From Psychrobacter sp. 4Dc (GTDB lineage: Bacteria; Pseudomonadota; Gammaproteobacteria; Pseudomonadales; Moraxellaceae): a stretch of DNA of 64,000 nucleotides. The stretch lies in contig NZ_PJAT01000076.1 of the NCBI RefSeq assembly GCF_002836715.1, positions 1 through 64,000 on the forward strand, given 5' to 3'. Below, one piece after another: positions 10,038 to 18,208 of the stretch. The position numbers and the translations under genes were made by a program. The notes beneath the pieces were generated by a model. It saw only the letters and a list, made by a program, of their open reading frames with translations, was not told the DNA's origin and did not search any database. Each line of letters begins with the position of its first letter. Position 1 is the first letter of the stretch.

Positions 10038-10478
10038 ATGACTGAAGTAAATCCACAAACTGCTTATGATGACAATAACATTTTTGCCAAAATGCTAGAT
10101 GGTGATATTCCATATCACAAAGTATATGAAGATGATAAAACGCTCGCCTTTATGGATATCATGCCACAAGCAGAAGGCCATGTATTGGTCATACCAAAAC
10201 AGAAAGCCGTTGATTTGGCGGATCTTGAGCCTGAATATGCTGCTGCGGTGCTAATGACGTCTAAAAAAGTTATGCAAGCTCAGCGCCAAGTATTTGAGCG
10301 TGAAGGCGTTATCCAAATGCAGTTGAATGGCTCACAAGCAGGTCAAACAGTCTTTCATTATCATGTACATCTCATTCCATCAAGTATCCATGAATTGGGT
10401 CGTCATGCAGTAACCCAAGCTGATAATAATGATTTGGCAAATATTGCGCAGAAGTTGGCGGCAGTGATTGATGCTTAG
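10038..10478 (+). CDS. HIT-family nucleotide hydrolase (HinT-like)
   Basis: A 146-residue histidine-triad protein. The catalytic motif is His107-Y-His109-V-His111 followed by LIP, matching HxHxHxx of Hint-type phosphoramidases acting on nucleoside phosphoramidates. The N-terminal part carries the usual I-P-x-x-K-V-Y-E-D-D segment of the nucleotide pocket. Start ATG is preceded by AAAGGAAG, a strong ribosome binding site. Single gene with its own terminator at 10584-10611. The physiological substrate is unknown, as for most HIT proteins. Confidence 0.9.
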   Translation: MTEVNPQTAYDDNNIFAKMLDGDIPYHKVYEDDKTLAFMDIMPQAEGHVLVIPKQKAVDLADLEPEYAAAVLMTSKKVMQAQRQVFEREGVIQMQLNGSQAGQTVFHYHVHLIPSSIHELGRHAVTQADNNDLANIAQKLAAVIDA

Positions 10479-10790
10479 TTAGGAAACAGATTGCTTCTGT
10501 TTAGGTACAACAAATACTGGTATTTATGAATTAGCGAGCATTTATAGATTATAAATTACCAAAGTAGAGTACATATACAATCCAAAGGCAGCTAGCAAGC
10601 TGCCTTTTTTATTTTCTTGGTAATAGTCATGTAACATTCGTTAAAGTCATGTTACGAGTTGAACGCTTGTCTAGGGTTTTGGAAAAGAGTGTGATAATTA
10701 TTATAACCATTCACACACATTTTCTAATCTTTGCCTTAATTAAAAATTTTCATAAAAAGGCATCGTCAACTTTTGAGGATATTATCTTTC
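10479..10790. other. Intergenic region between HIT gene and BCCT transporter
   Basis: 312 bases holding the HIT gene terminator and, from about 10620, an AT-rich leader for the transporter with a GAGGAT ribosome binding site at 10775-10780. No further structure was recognised. Confidence 0.5.
10584..10611 (+). terminator. Intrinsic terminator of the HIT gene
   Basis: AAAGGCAGCT / AGCTGCCTTT stem, loop AGCA, then a T run. Confidence 0.85.
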
Positions 10791-12836
10791 ATGAGTAAAT
10801 TACCTCGTTCGACTATTTTATTACCAGTCTTTGTACCTGCAGCCATTATTATGCTGCTATTGGTCATTGGTACGGCTATTAATCCTGAAGCAGCGGGTGC
10901 TCTGTTTAGTGATGTGCTTAGTTTTACGACTGAGACATTCGGCTGGTTTTATATGCTGGCAGTGGCACTGTTTTTGATGTTCATTATTGTACTGGCGTTT
11001 TCGTCTTATGGCAGTATCAAGCTGGGCCCTGATCATGCTGAGGCGGAGTACGGATTCCTTGAATGGTTTGCCATGCTGTTTTCGGCAGGTTACGGGATTG
11101 CGCTACTGTTTTATGGGGTAGCGGAACCAGTAATGCACTTTTCTAGTCCGCCAATGTCGGATCCGCAGACTATCGCCGCGGCAAAAGAAGCGATGCAAAT
11201 TGCGTATTTCCATTGGGGTTTTCATATTTGGGCAATTTATGGTGTCGTTGGTTTATCACTAGCTTATTTTGCGTTTCGTCATGGTTTACCACTATCAATA
11301 CGCTCGACGCTATACCCGATTATCGGTGACAGGATTCATGGCCCTATCGGTCATACGGTTGATGTGTTTGCGATATTAGGTACGATGTTTGGTATTGCTA
11401 CCAGTCTTGGCTTATCAGTGTCGCAAATCAATGCGGGACTCAATTATCTATTGCCAGATATCATTCCAGTGAATACGACTGTACAGGTGATTGCCATTGC
11501 TTTGGTGACCGCCGCGGCATTGGTATCGGTGTTGGCAGGGATGGATAAGGGTGTAAAACGTTTATCTATTTTAAATATGCTGTTGGCAACTGCGTTGATG
11601 CTGTTCGTATTTGTTGTCGGTCCGACCATTTTTATCTTGAATGCCTTTATGGAAAATACAGGTAGTTATTTGGGTAATATCGTTGAACGTACCTTTAGCT
11701 TGCAGGCATACGAGAATAGCAATTGGATCGGCAGCTGGACTTTATTTATTTTTGCATGGACGATTGCATGGGCACCTTTTGTAGGTCTGTTTATCGCTAA
11801 GATTAGCCGTGGTCGTACTATTCGTGAGTTCGTATTGGGTGTGATGCTAGTACCGACTTTCTTTACGTTCTTCTGGTTTTCGGTGTTTGGTGATACCGCG
11901 CTACATATGATTATGGTCGATGGTTATACCTCATTAATCAGTGAAGTACAAAACAACCAAGCGATTGCTTTGTTTAAATTATTAGAGCGGTTACCGTTTA
12001 CCGAATTTGTGTCGTCATTGACTATTTTGTTGATTATTACGTTTTTTGTGACGTCATCAGATTCTGGCTCATTGGTAATCGACTCGCTAGCGGCAGGTGG
12101 TCGCAGTGATACGCCATGGTGGCAGCGTAGCTTTTGGGTAGTGACTGAAGGTGCTGTCGCAGCAGTATTACTACTTGCAGGTGGTTTAGAAGCCCTACAA
12201 ACAGCGGCTATCGTTAGTGCGTTACCATTTGCGATTATTATTCTTATTTCAATGTTTGGTATGTGGCGTGCGCTGCGTATCGAAGGACATCGTAATCAGA
12301 GCCTTGGTAATGACAACAGACTGCCGCCGCATTTACTCAAACCGTCTGCATGGCGCGAGCGTATTGATTATATGACCGATAAGCCAACGCGTGACAAGGT
12401 CTTAAGTTATATCAAAGAAGTGGTTATGCCTTCGATGATGGAGGTGTCGTCTAAATTTGCAGAAACCGGCTGGACGACTGAGGTCAATTATGATGCGGTC
12501 AATAACCGAGCTGTATTAGAGCTACAGCGCGGTGACGATGTCGAGTTTTGGTATGAAGTTCGCTTATCTGAACATGATGCGCCTGATTATTATACTGAAG
12601 ACAGCGCAGATACCTTGCCACAAGAGCATCATCATCGCGCTGAGGTGTATCTACGCCGTGGTGGTCAGACCTATGACTTATACGGCTACAAATCTGAATC
12701 AGTGATTAATGACATCATTGATCAGTTTGAGAAGTATTTACATTTCCTCAATATATCGCCTGATAGTCTACCGTGGCGCATGCAAGAGCATGATGATGAC
12801 ATCACACTAGAGCAGGGCAGTGTGCTTGATAAATAA
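10791..12836 (+). CDS. betT: BCCT-family transporter, BetT-like choline/betaine uptake
   Basis: Secondary transporter for quaternary ammonium compounds driven by an ion gradient, inner membrane, 681 residues. Twelve hydrophobic segments occupy roughly residues 10-500, with the BCCT signature around residues 325-360 (WTIAWAPFVGLFIAKISRGR then TIRE). About 170 hydrophilic C-terminal residues match the long cytoplasmic tail of BetT-type members, which in that group is linked to osmotic regulation. The start at 10791 follows GAGGAT; an upstream in-frame TTG at 10773 is rejected. No betIBA genes are adjacent, so choline versus betaine specificity is unproven. Confidence 0.85.
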   Translation: MSKLPRSTILLPVFVPAAIIMLLLVIGTAINPEAAGALFSDVLSFTTETFGWFYMLAVALFLMFIIVLAFSSYGSIKLGPDHAEAEYGFLEWFAMLFSAGYGIALLFYGVAEPVMHFSSPPMSDPQTIAAAKEAMQIAYFHWGFHIWAIYGVVGLSLAYFAFRHGLPLSIRSTLYPIIGDRIHGPIGHTVDVFAILGTMFGIATSLGLSVSQINAGLNYLLPDIIPVNTTVQVIAIALVTAAALVSVLAGMDKGVKRLSILNMLLATALMLFVFVVGPTIFILNAFMENTGSYLGNIVERTFSLQAYENSNWIGSWTLFIFAWTIAWAPFVGLFIAKISRGRTIREFVLGVMLVPTFFTFFWFSVFGDTALHMIMVDGYTSLISEVQNNQAIALFKLLERLPFTEFVSSLTILLIITFFVTSSDSGSLVIDSLAAGGRSDTPWWQRSFWVVTEGAVAAVLLLAGGLEALQTAAIVSALPFAIIILISMFGMWRALRIEGHRNQSLGNDNRLPPHLLKPSAWRERIDYMTDKPTRDKVLSYIKEVVMPSMMEVSSKFAETGWTTEVNYDAVNNRAVLELQRGDDVEFWYEVRLSEHDAPDYYTEDSADTLPQEHHHRAEVYLRRGGQTYDLYGYKSESVINDIIDQFEKYLHFLNISPDSLPWRMQEHDDDITLEQGSVLDK

Positions 12837-12869
12837 TGCATGAAATGTATCAAAAATGACCAATGCTTA

Positions 12870-12897
12870 TGCAAGCTATTCACGTGAATAGCTTGCA
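12870..12897. repeat. 28-bp perfect palindrome after betT
   Basis: Arms TGCAAGCTATTCAC and GTGAATAGCTTGCA meet with no spacer, 33 bases after the betT stop. There is no T run, so it is not a standard terminator; it could be a dyad operator or a 3' end stabilising hairpin. Confidence 0.75.
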
Positions 12898-12920
12898 ATA
12901 AACGCAGGAATCCTTAGAAT

Positions 12921-12956
12921 AACGGCTTGTTTTCCTTACAAATCAAGCCGTTTTTT
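12921..12956 (+). terminator. Intrinsic terminator abutting the dusB start
   Basis: AACGGCTTG (12921-12929) pairs with CAAGCCGTT (12944-12952) around a 14-base loop, then T run up to the ATG of dusB at 12957. Confidence 0.65.
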
Positions 12957-13988
12957 ATGTCTACTGATTCTCCCGCTTTTCCTTCGTCCTCGACTTTGTC
13001 TGATCATCCGCTATTACAGCCATTAAATATCGGTGGCCTGACGATTGAAAATCGTTTGATGGTCGCACCGATGGCAGGCGTGACGGACAACCCTTTTCGT
13101 CGATTGTGCAAATCATTTGGCGCAGGTCATGCGGTCAGTGAAATGATCATCGCTGATACGGCCCTTTATGCGCGCAAAAAATCCTTATACCGTGCCAATT
13201 TTGACAATGAGATTGCGCCTATTTCGGCACAGATAGCAGGTGCTGAGCCGGACAAACTGGCTGAAGCGGCACGATATCAGATTGATAATGGTGCACAGAT
13301 TATCGATATCAATATGGGCTGTCCGGCCAAAAAAGTTTGTCGTAAGCTGGCAGGCTCTGCATTGTTGCAAGATGAGGATTTGGTCGCGCGATTACTAGAT
13401 GCAACGGTCAATGCCGTTGATGCACCTGTCACGCTAAAGACACGTCTGGGTTTTGAAAACGGTCGTGAAAACATCTTACGAGTCGCCAAGCGTGCTGAGC
13501 AGGCCGGCATTGCAGCAATTGCTATTCATGGACGTACGCGTGAAGACATGTACACAGGCAGTGCACGCTATGAGCTAATACGCGAAGTCAAAGAAAGCAT
13601 TAGCATTCCTGTTATTGCCAATGGCGATATCGATAGCGCACAAAAAGCTCAACACGTGTATGAGATGACTGGCTGTGATGCGGTGATGATTGGGCGTGCT
13701 GCACAAGGTCAGCCGTGGATATTTCGTGATATTGAGCATTTTTTGCGTACTGGCGAGCGCCTAGAGGCACCGAGCGTTAGTGAGATAAAAGAGATCGTAC
13801 TGGCCCATTTGCAAGAGCTTTATGATTTCTACGGGGAGTACTCAGGCTGCCGCATCGCTCGCAAACATATCGCTTGGTATACGACAGGCATTCCAAATTC
13901 TAACGCCTTTAGACAGGCGATGTATGGTGAAGAAAGTACGGTTGGGCAATTTAAAGTGGTCGAGACTTTTTTGCAGGCGCACGAATAG
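12957..13988 (+). CDS. dusB: tRNA-dihydrouridine synthase B
   Basis: Flavin-dependent reduction of uridine in the tRNA D-loop. The 343-residue protein starts its TIM-barrel at about residue 30 with the signature MVAPMAGVTDNPFRR; the catalytic Cys128 lies in CPAKKVCRKL, and the FMN phosphate site GRAAQGQPW comes later, as in DusB. The start is uncertain: ATG 12957 sits directly behind a terminator-like hairpin and has no ribosome binding site, and an in-frame TTG exists at 12927 inside the hairpin. In many proteobacteria dusB precedes fis; here the next gene is an SDR. Confidence 0.92.
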   Translation: MSTDSPAFPSSSTLSDHPLLQPLNIGGLTIENRLMVAPMAGVTDNPFRRLCKSFGAGHAVSEMIIADTALYARKKSLYRANFDNEIAPISAQIAGAEPDKLAEAARYQIDNGAQIIDINMGCPAKKVCRKLAGSALLQDEDLVARLLDATVNAVDAPVTLKTRLGFENGRENILRVAKRAEQAGIAAIAIHGRTREDMYTGSARYELIREVKESISIPVIANGDIDSAQKAQHVYEMTGCDAVMIGRAAQGQPWIFRDIEHFLRTGERLEAPSVSEIKEIVLAHLQELYDFYGEYSGCRIARKHIAWYTTGIPNSNAFRQAMYGEESTVGQFKVVETFLQAHE

Positions 13989-14156
13989 CAAGAAAAAACG
14001 GTCAGTTTAAGCAATACACTTGATAATAAATACCTAACTGCTAATATTCATGATATTAAATGCATTTTACGGCTTATTTATTAACTTCAATCCAATTATA
14101 TTTGTTATGCTTTAGGCGAACATTAACGGAAGTATCATTTACGAAAAGGATCTTTT

Positions 14157-15044
14157 ATGGCCAATCCCTCAAAAAAAGCAATCAGCAAAGCAGTCAAAGA
14201 TAAGCATGTTATTATCACAGGGGCATCAAGTGGTATTGGTGAGCGTACGGCCTATTTGCTCAGTGAATGCGGTGCTCATGTGATTTTGTTGGCACGTACT
14301 GAAGACAAATTAAAAGCCGTGAAAGACAGTATCGAGGAGCTTGGTGGTAGAGCTACTTATTACCCTTGTGATCTGACCAATATGGATGATATAGAAAAAG
14401 TCAGCGCGCAAATTTTGGCAGATTTCGGTCATGTAGATGTCTTGGTTAATAACGCTGGTCGCTCAATTCGCCGCTCGGTACACGAGTCTATAGATCGCTT
14501 CCATGATTTTGAGCGTACCATGGATATCAATTACTTTGGCGCGGTTAAAATAGTGCTTGGATTTTTGCCGACGATGATTGAACGTCAGACTGGTCAAATT
14601 GTTAATATATCATCGATTGGTGTGCTGGCGAATAGCCCGCGCTTTGCCGCTTATGTCGCTTCAAAATCGGCATTGGATGCCTTTAGTCGCTGCTTGGCTG
14701 CTGAAGTAAAAGGCGATAATGTCACGATTACCAATATCTTTATGCCGTTGGTGCGTACGCCGATGATTGAGCCAACTAAGTTATACCGCTACATGCCTGC
14801 GCTTATGCCGGATGAGGCGGCGATGATGGTTGCCAAAGCGATTGTCCATAAACCAAACAGTATTGCCAGTAACATGGGCAAATTTGCCTCAGCGACTTAT
14901 TCATTAGCACCAGCTATTAACGTTGGTATTCAATCGATGGGTTATCGTATTTTCCCAAGTACTCGTGCTGGATTGACGAGTGATAAAAAACCAAATATTG
15001 CTCAGCGTGCCTTTGCTAGAATTTTACCGGGTGAGCATCACTAG
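14157..15044 (+). CDS. acr1: Fatty acyl-CoA reductase-like SDR (Acr1 type)
   Basis: A 295-residue short-chain dehydrogenase with TGASSGIGE in the nucleotide-binding loop (residues ~21-29), NNAG near residue 100, catalytic Ser in ISSIG and YVASK. The stretches NNAGRSIRR and ESIDRFHDFERTMDINYFGA, the LVRTPMI segment and the final LPGEHH closely match what I recall of Acinetobacter Acr1, which reduces long-chain acyl-CoA to the fatty aldehyde for wax ester synthesis, and the length is the same. Start follows AAAAGGA. Monocistronic with a terminator at 15076-15103. If not Acr1 itself, it is a close SDR relative. Confidence 0.8.
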   Translation: MANPSKKAISKAVKDKHVIITGASSGIGERTAYLLSECGAHVILLARTEDKLKAVKDSIEELGGRATYYPCDLTNMDDIEKVSAQILADFGHVDVLVNNAGRSIRRSVHESIDRFHDFERTMDINYFGAVKIVLGFLPTMIERQTGQIVNISSIGVLANSPRFAAYVASKSALDAFSRCLAAEVKGDNVTITNIFMPLVRTPMIEPTKLYRYMPALMPDEAAMMVAKAIVHKPNSIASNMGKFASATYSLAPAINVGIQSMGYRIFPSTRAGLTSDKKPNIAQRAFARILPGEHH

Positions 15045-15075
15045 AATCGATTTATTATTAGCTTTGAATACGATG

Positions 15076-15103
15076 AAAAAGGATACTACGGTATCCTTTT
15101 TTT
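15076..15103 (+). terminator. Intrinsic terminator of the Acr1-like gene
   Basis: AAAAAGGATAC / GTATCCTTTTT stem with loop TACG and a T tail. Confidence 0.85.
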
Positions 15104-15231
15104 ATGCCTCAAATACTCTTAAGCAGTATAAAAGCCTTCTTCGCCGCCAGTATGGGAAGGGGTTAGTTATACGTTAAATGAATTCTCAAAACTTCTGCTA
15201 TTCAATTTCCTTTATATATCTAATTTTCAGG

Positions 15232-15252
15232 AAGATGAATGAAATTCATCTT
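15232..15252 (+). promoter_or_regulatory. MetR-like operator upstream of mesX-mesD
   Basis: Perfect 9-bp inverted repeat AAGATGAAT gaa ATTCATCTT. Its core, TGAA-N5-TTCA at 15236-15248, fits the established MetR consensus of enterobacteria. It lies about 100 bases before mesX and about 45 bases before a TATGAT -10 candidate at 15294-15299, a typical activator position. That a MetR homologue binds here is inference; none is in the window. Confidence 0.6.
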
Positions 15253-15353
15253 ATGTTTAAATTGTATCGTTTTTATTCATGTTTAGATTTCGGTATGATT
15301 CACCTCATACAAAGATTTGGTTTTATCTCAGATAAATAAGGTAGCGGATCACC

Positions 15354-16391
15354 ATGAGTAAAGAATTCAATTGTTCAATTAAGCACATTCGTTTTGACGA
15401 AAACTATCAGCCTGCAGATAGCACGCGTTTGACGACTAACTTTGCAAATTTGGCACGCGGCGAGCACCGCCAAGAGAACTTACGCAAAACGTTAACCATG
15501 ATCAATAACCGCTTTAATGCATTGGCGCATTGGGACAATCTGACAGCAGATCGTTATTCTGTTGAAGTTGATATCATCTCTGTCGATCTAGATGTTAAAG
15601 GCAGTGGTCAGACGTTTCCTATTATCGAAACGCTAAAAACAACGATTGTGGATCACAAAGAAAACAAGCGTATCGACGGTATGGTTGGCAACAGTTTCTC
15701 ATCTTATGTGCGTGATTATGACTTTAGTATTGTGTTACCAGAGCATCGTGACAAAAACCTAGCATCCATAACGCCAGATAATTTTGGTGAGTTGCATGGC
15801 AAATTATTTCAGTATTTATTAAATTCAGAGGCTTACAACGCTCATTTTCACAAAAAACCAGTGATTTGCCTGAGCGTGTCAACCAGCAAGACTTACTATC
15901 GTACTGTCAATCAGCATCCTGTATTAGGTATTGAATACAAGCAAGATGAATACTCGTTGACCGACGACTATTTTTATAAAATGGGCTTAACGGTACGTTA
16001 TTTTAAGCCTGAAGGTAGCGCCGCGCCATTAGCCTTTTATTTTGCAGGGGACTTGCTCAGTGATTACACCGATCTTGAGCTGATTAGTGCAATCAGTACC
16101 ATGGAGACCTTTCAGAAGATCTACCGTCCTGAGATTTACAATGCCAACTCAAGCGCTGGACAAGTGTATCAACCTAGCCTAAATTACCAAGATTATTCAT
16201 TGACTCAAGTAGTCTATGACCGCGCCGAACGCAGTCAAATGGCAGTGACTCAAGGCAGATTTACTGAGACACATTTTATTAAGCCGTATCAAACCATCCT
16301 TGAAGAATGGGCTGCAAGCTATGATGTAACAGGCGATACTGCTCAAAAAGAAGCCGCTGACAAGAAAACGGCTAGGAAGCAAGCTGCTTAA
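15354..16391 (+). CDS. mesX: MesX, DUF1852 protein required for MesD methionine synthase
   Basis: A 345-residue protein of the DUF1852 family. Genetic work on Acinetobacter and other aerobes showed that the MesD core methionine synthase needs this family and oxygen; its chemistry is not established. The sequence shows no signal peptide, no membrane helix and no familiar cofactor motif; many aromatic residues and acidic stretches suggest a soluble beta-rich enzyme. The C-terminal ~20 residues are an Ala/Lys tail. Recognition rests on the N-terminal half (CSIKHIRFDENY, then NLARGEHRQENLRKTL) and on the invariant position just upstream of mesD, 54 bases away. Likely controlled by the palindrome at 15232-15252. 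Confidence 0.85.
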   Translation: MSKEFNCSIKHIRFDENYQPADSTRLTTNFANLARGEHRQENLRKTLTMINNRFNALAHWDNLTADRYSVEVDIISVDLDVKGSGQTFPIIETLKTTIVDHKENKRIDGMVGNSFSSYVRDYDFSIVLPEHRDKNLASITPDNFGELHGKLFQYLLNSEAYNAHFHKKPVICLSVSTSKTYYRTVNQHPVLGIEYKQDEYSLTDDYFYKMGLTVRYFKPEGSAAPLAFYFAGDLLSDYTDLELISAISTMETFQKIYRPEIYNANSSAGQVYQPSLNYQDYSLTQVVYDRAERSQMAVTQGRFTETHFIKPYQTILEEWAASYDVTGDTAQKEAADKKTARKQAA

Positions 16392-16445
16392 CTGAGCATC
16401 ACTCATCAACATAATAAAAAATAAATTAATCAGAAGATAAATCGT

Positions 16446-17474
16446 ATGAAACTACTATTACCGACGTCTACCGCTGGCAGCTTACCAAAACCTTCTTGGC
16501 TAGCAGAACCCGAGAAAATTTGGTCACCTTGGGCGTTAGAGGGCGAGCAGTTGCTTGAAGCCAAGCAAGATGCGCTGCGTGTATCATTGCAAGAACAGCA
16601 GCATGCAGGGATTGATATTGTGAGTGATGGCGAGCAGACTCGTCAGCATTTTGTGACGACATTCATCGAACACCTTGATGGTGTCGACTTTGAGAAGCGT
16701 GAGACGGTCAAAATCCGTAATCGCTACGATGCGAGCGTGCCATCAGTCATTGGTGCGGTGAGCCGTCCAAAGTCCGTGTTCGTTGATGATGCCAAGTTTT
16801 TACGTCAGCAAACCGATCAGCCAATTAAATGGGCGCTGCCAGGGCCGATGACGATGATTGATACGTTATATGACGGTCATTATAAAAGCCGTGAAAAATT
16901 GGCTTGGGAATTTGCTAAAATCCTGAACCAAGAAGCAAAAGAATTAGAGGCGGTTGGCGTTGATATTATCCAGTTTGATGAGCCAGCATTTAACGTGTTC
17001 TTTGATGATGTGAACGACTGGGGTATTGCAACTTTAGAGCGTGCCATTGAAGGTCTAAAATGTGAGACAGCTGTGCATATTTGCTATGGCTACGGCATCA
17101 AAGCCAATACCGATTGGAAAAAGACACTGGGCTCAGAGTGGCGCGAATACGAAAAAGCGTTCCCTAAACTGCAACAATCAAAAATCGATATTATCTCACT
17201 GGAGTGTCAAAACTCACGTGTACCCATGGATCTGATTGAGTTGATTCGTGGTAAAAAAGTGATGGTCGGTGCCATTGATGTGGCAACCAACACTATTGAG
17301 ACATCAGAAGAAGTGGCAGATACGCTACGCAAAGCGCTACAATTTGTCGATGCTGATAAGCTATATCCTGCGACCAACTGCGGCATGGCACCTTTATCTC
17401 GCCAAGTCGCACGTGGTAAGCTCGCGGCATTAAGCGCTGGTGCTCAAATCGTTCGTCAAGAACTGACTGCTTAG
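16446..17474 (+). CDS. mesD: MesD, folate- and cobalamin-independent core methionine synthase
   Basis: Methylates homocysteine to methionine from an unidentified donor. The 342 residues correspond only to the C-terminal catalytic barrel of MetE (about 750 residues); the N-terminal folate-binding half is absent. The zinc and thiol ligands of MetE are all identifiable: His211 and Cys213 in VHICYGYG, Glu253 in SLECQNS, and Cys312 in TNCGMAPLSR; the DEPAF segment near residue 180 is also conserved. Pairing with DUF1852 identifies the MesD family, known from aerobic bacteria. Ribosome binding site AGAAGA precedes the ATG. A weak hairpin at 17488-17513 separates it from the flavin reductase. Confidence 0.9.
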   Translation: MKLLLPTSTAGSLPKPSWLAEPEKIWSPWALEGEQLLEAKQDALRVSLQEQQHAGIDIVSDGEQTRQHFVTTFIEHLDGVDFEKRETVKIRNRYDASVPSVIGAVSRPKSVFVDDAKFLRQQTDQPIKWALPGPMTMIDTLYDGHYKSREKLAWEFAKILNQEAKELEAVGVDIIQFDEPAFNVFFDDVNDWGIATLERAIEGLKCETAVHICYGYGIKANTDWKKTLGSEWREYEKAFPKLQQSKIDIISLECQNSRVPMDLIELIRGKKVMVGAIDVATNTIETSEEVADTLRKALQFVDADKLYPATNCGMAPLSRQVARGKLAALSAGAQIVRQELTA

Positions 17475-17487
17475 AGTTTAGCCGTTT

Positions 17488-17515
17488 AGGAAATTCTATT
17501 TAAAGAATTTCCTTT
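17488..17515 (+). terminator. Weak terminator or processing hairpin after mesD
   Basis: AGGAAATTCT / AGAATTTCCT stem, loop ATTTAA, only three T after it. It may reduce rather than stop read-through into the flavin reductase gene. Confidence 0.45.
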
Positions 17516-17537
17516 GCAAAACTAAAATTGAAGCACA

Positions 17538-17563
17538 ATTTTTTAACGTTATTTTTTAACGTT
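17538..17563. repeat. 13-bp perfect tandem duplication
   Basis: ATTTTTTAACGTT occurs twice head to tail, in the leader of the flavin reductase gene, 17 bases before its start codon. Confidence 0.85.
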
Positions 17564-17579
17564 TCTCGGGATTGAAGCA

Positions 17580-18095
17580 ATGATTAAAGATAGGATTGAC
17601 GCGACCGACTTTAGAGATGCCATGTCTTTGCTAACGACTGCGGTCAATGTGGTGACCACATCAGGCGCGACGGGCATACATGGGTTTACAGCATCGGCAG
17701 TATGTAGTGTCACAGACACACCGCCGACCTTGCTTGTCTGTATGAATCAAACGTCTCGGTCACATGGCTACTTTCTGGAAAATAAGATTCTAAGTGTCAA
17801 TGTGTTAGGCGCGCAACATGAGCAGCTATCCAATGCTTTTGCCTCTAAACTGTGTTCAGAAGAACGGTTCGAATATGGTTCTTGGACACAATTACAAACA
17901 GGCGCTCCTGTATTGGAGGATGCCTTGGTCAGCTTTGATTGTGAGATTGAACAAATTCAAGAAGTCGGCACGCATAGCGTCTTTATGTGCCGCGTTGTCG
18001 CAATCAATCAGGCTGAGCCACAAGGCGGAACTGATGAAGGGTTGGTTTACTTTAACCGTGCCTATTCTAGAGTTGGGCAAGTGGAACTTATTTAA
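17580..18095 (+). CDS. Flavin reductase family protein (HpaC/RutF-like)
   Basis: NAD(P)H:flavin oxidoreductase of 171 residues with the split-barrel FMN-binding fold. Typical segments are the start FRDAMSLLTTAVNVVTT, then GFTASAVCSVTDTPPTLLVC with the flavin-contact residues, and the C-terminal LVYFNRAYSRV. Such proteins deliver free reduced flavin to oxygen-using partner enzymes. Placed 105 bases after mesD and on the same strand, it is a plausible supplier for the oxygen-dependent MesX/MesD reaction; that link is inference. It could instead serve a monooxygenase elsewhere, for example in sulfonate use. Confidence 0.87.
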   Translation: MIKDRIDATDFRDAMSLLTTAVNVVTTSGATGIHGFTASAVCSVTDTPPTLLVCMNQTSRSHGYFLENKILSVNVLGAQHEQLSNAFASKLCSEERFEYGSWTQLQTGAPVLEDALVSFDCEIEQIQEVGTHSVFMCRVVAINQAEPQGGTDEGLVYFNRAYSRVGQVELI

Positions 18096-18208
18096 TCCAG
18101 TATTTATAGTCCAACCCCTGAGCCTATGGGCTATTGCTCGTTCAACATTAAGCAGTCGTTTAACTATAATTATCATCTCATTAAATCTAAATAAGAAGTA
18201 ACTATCCT

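Larger units (their letters stand above)
15045..15353. other. Intergenic region upstream of mesX
   Basis: 309 bases holding the Acr1-like gene's terminator, then the MetR-like palindrome at 15232-15252 and a -10 like TATGAT at 15294-15299. The mesX start is preceded by AAGGTAG. Confidence 0.6.
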
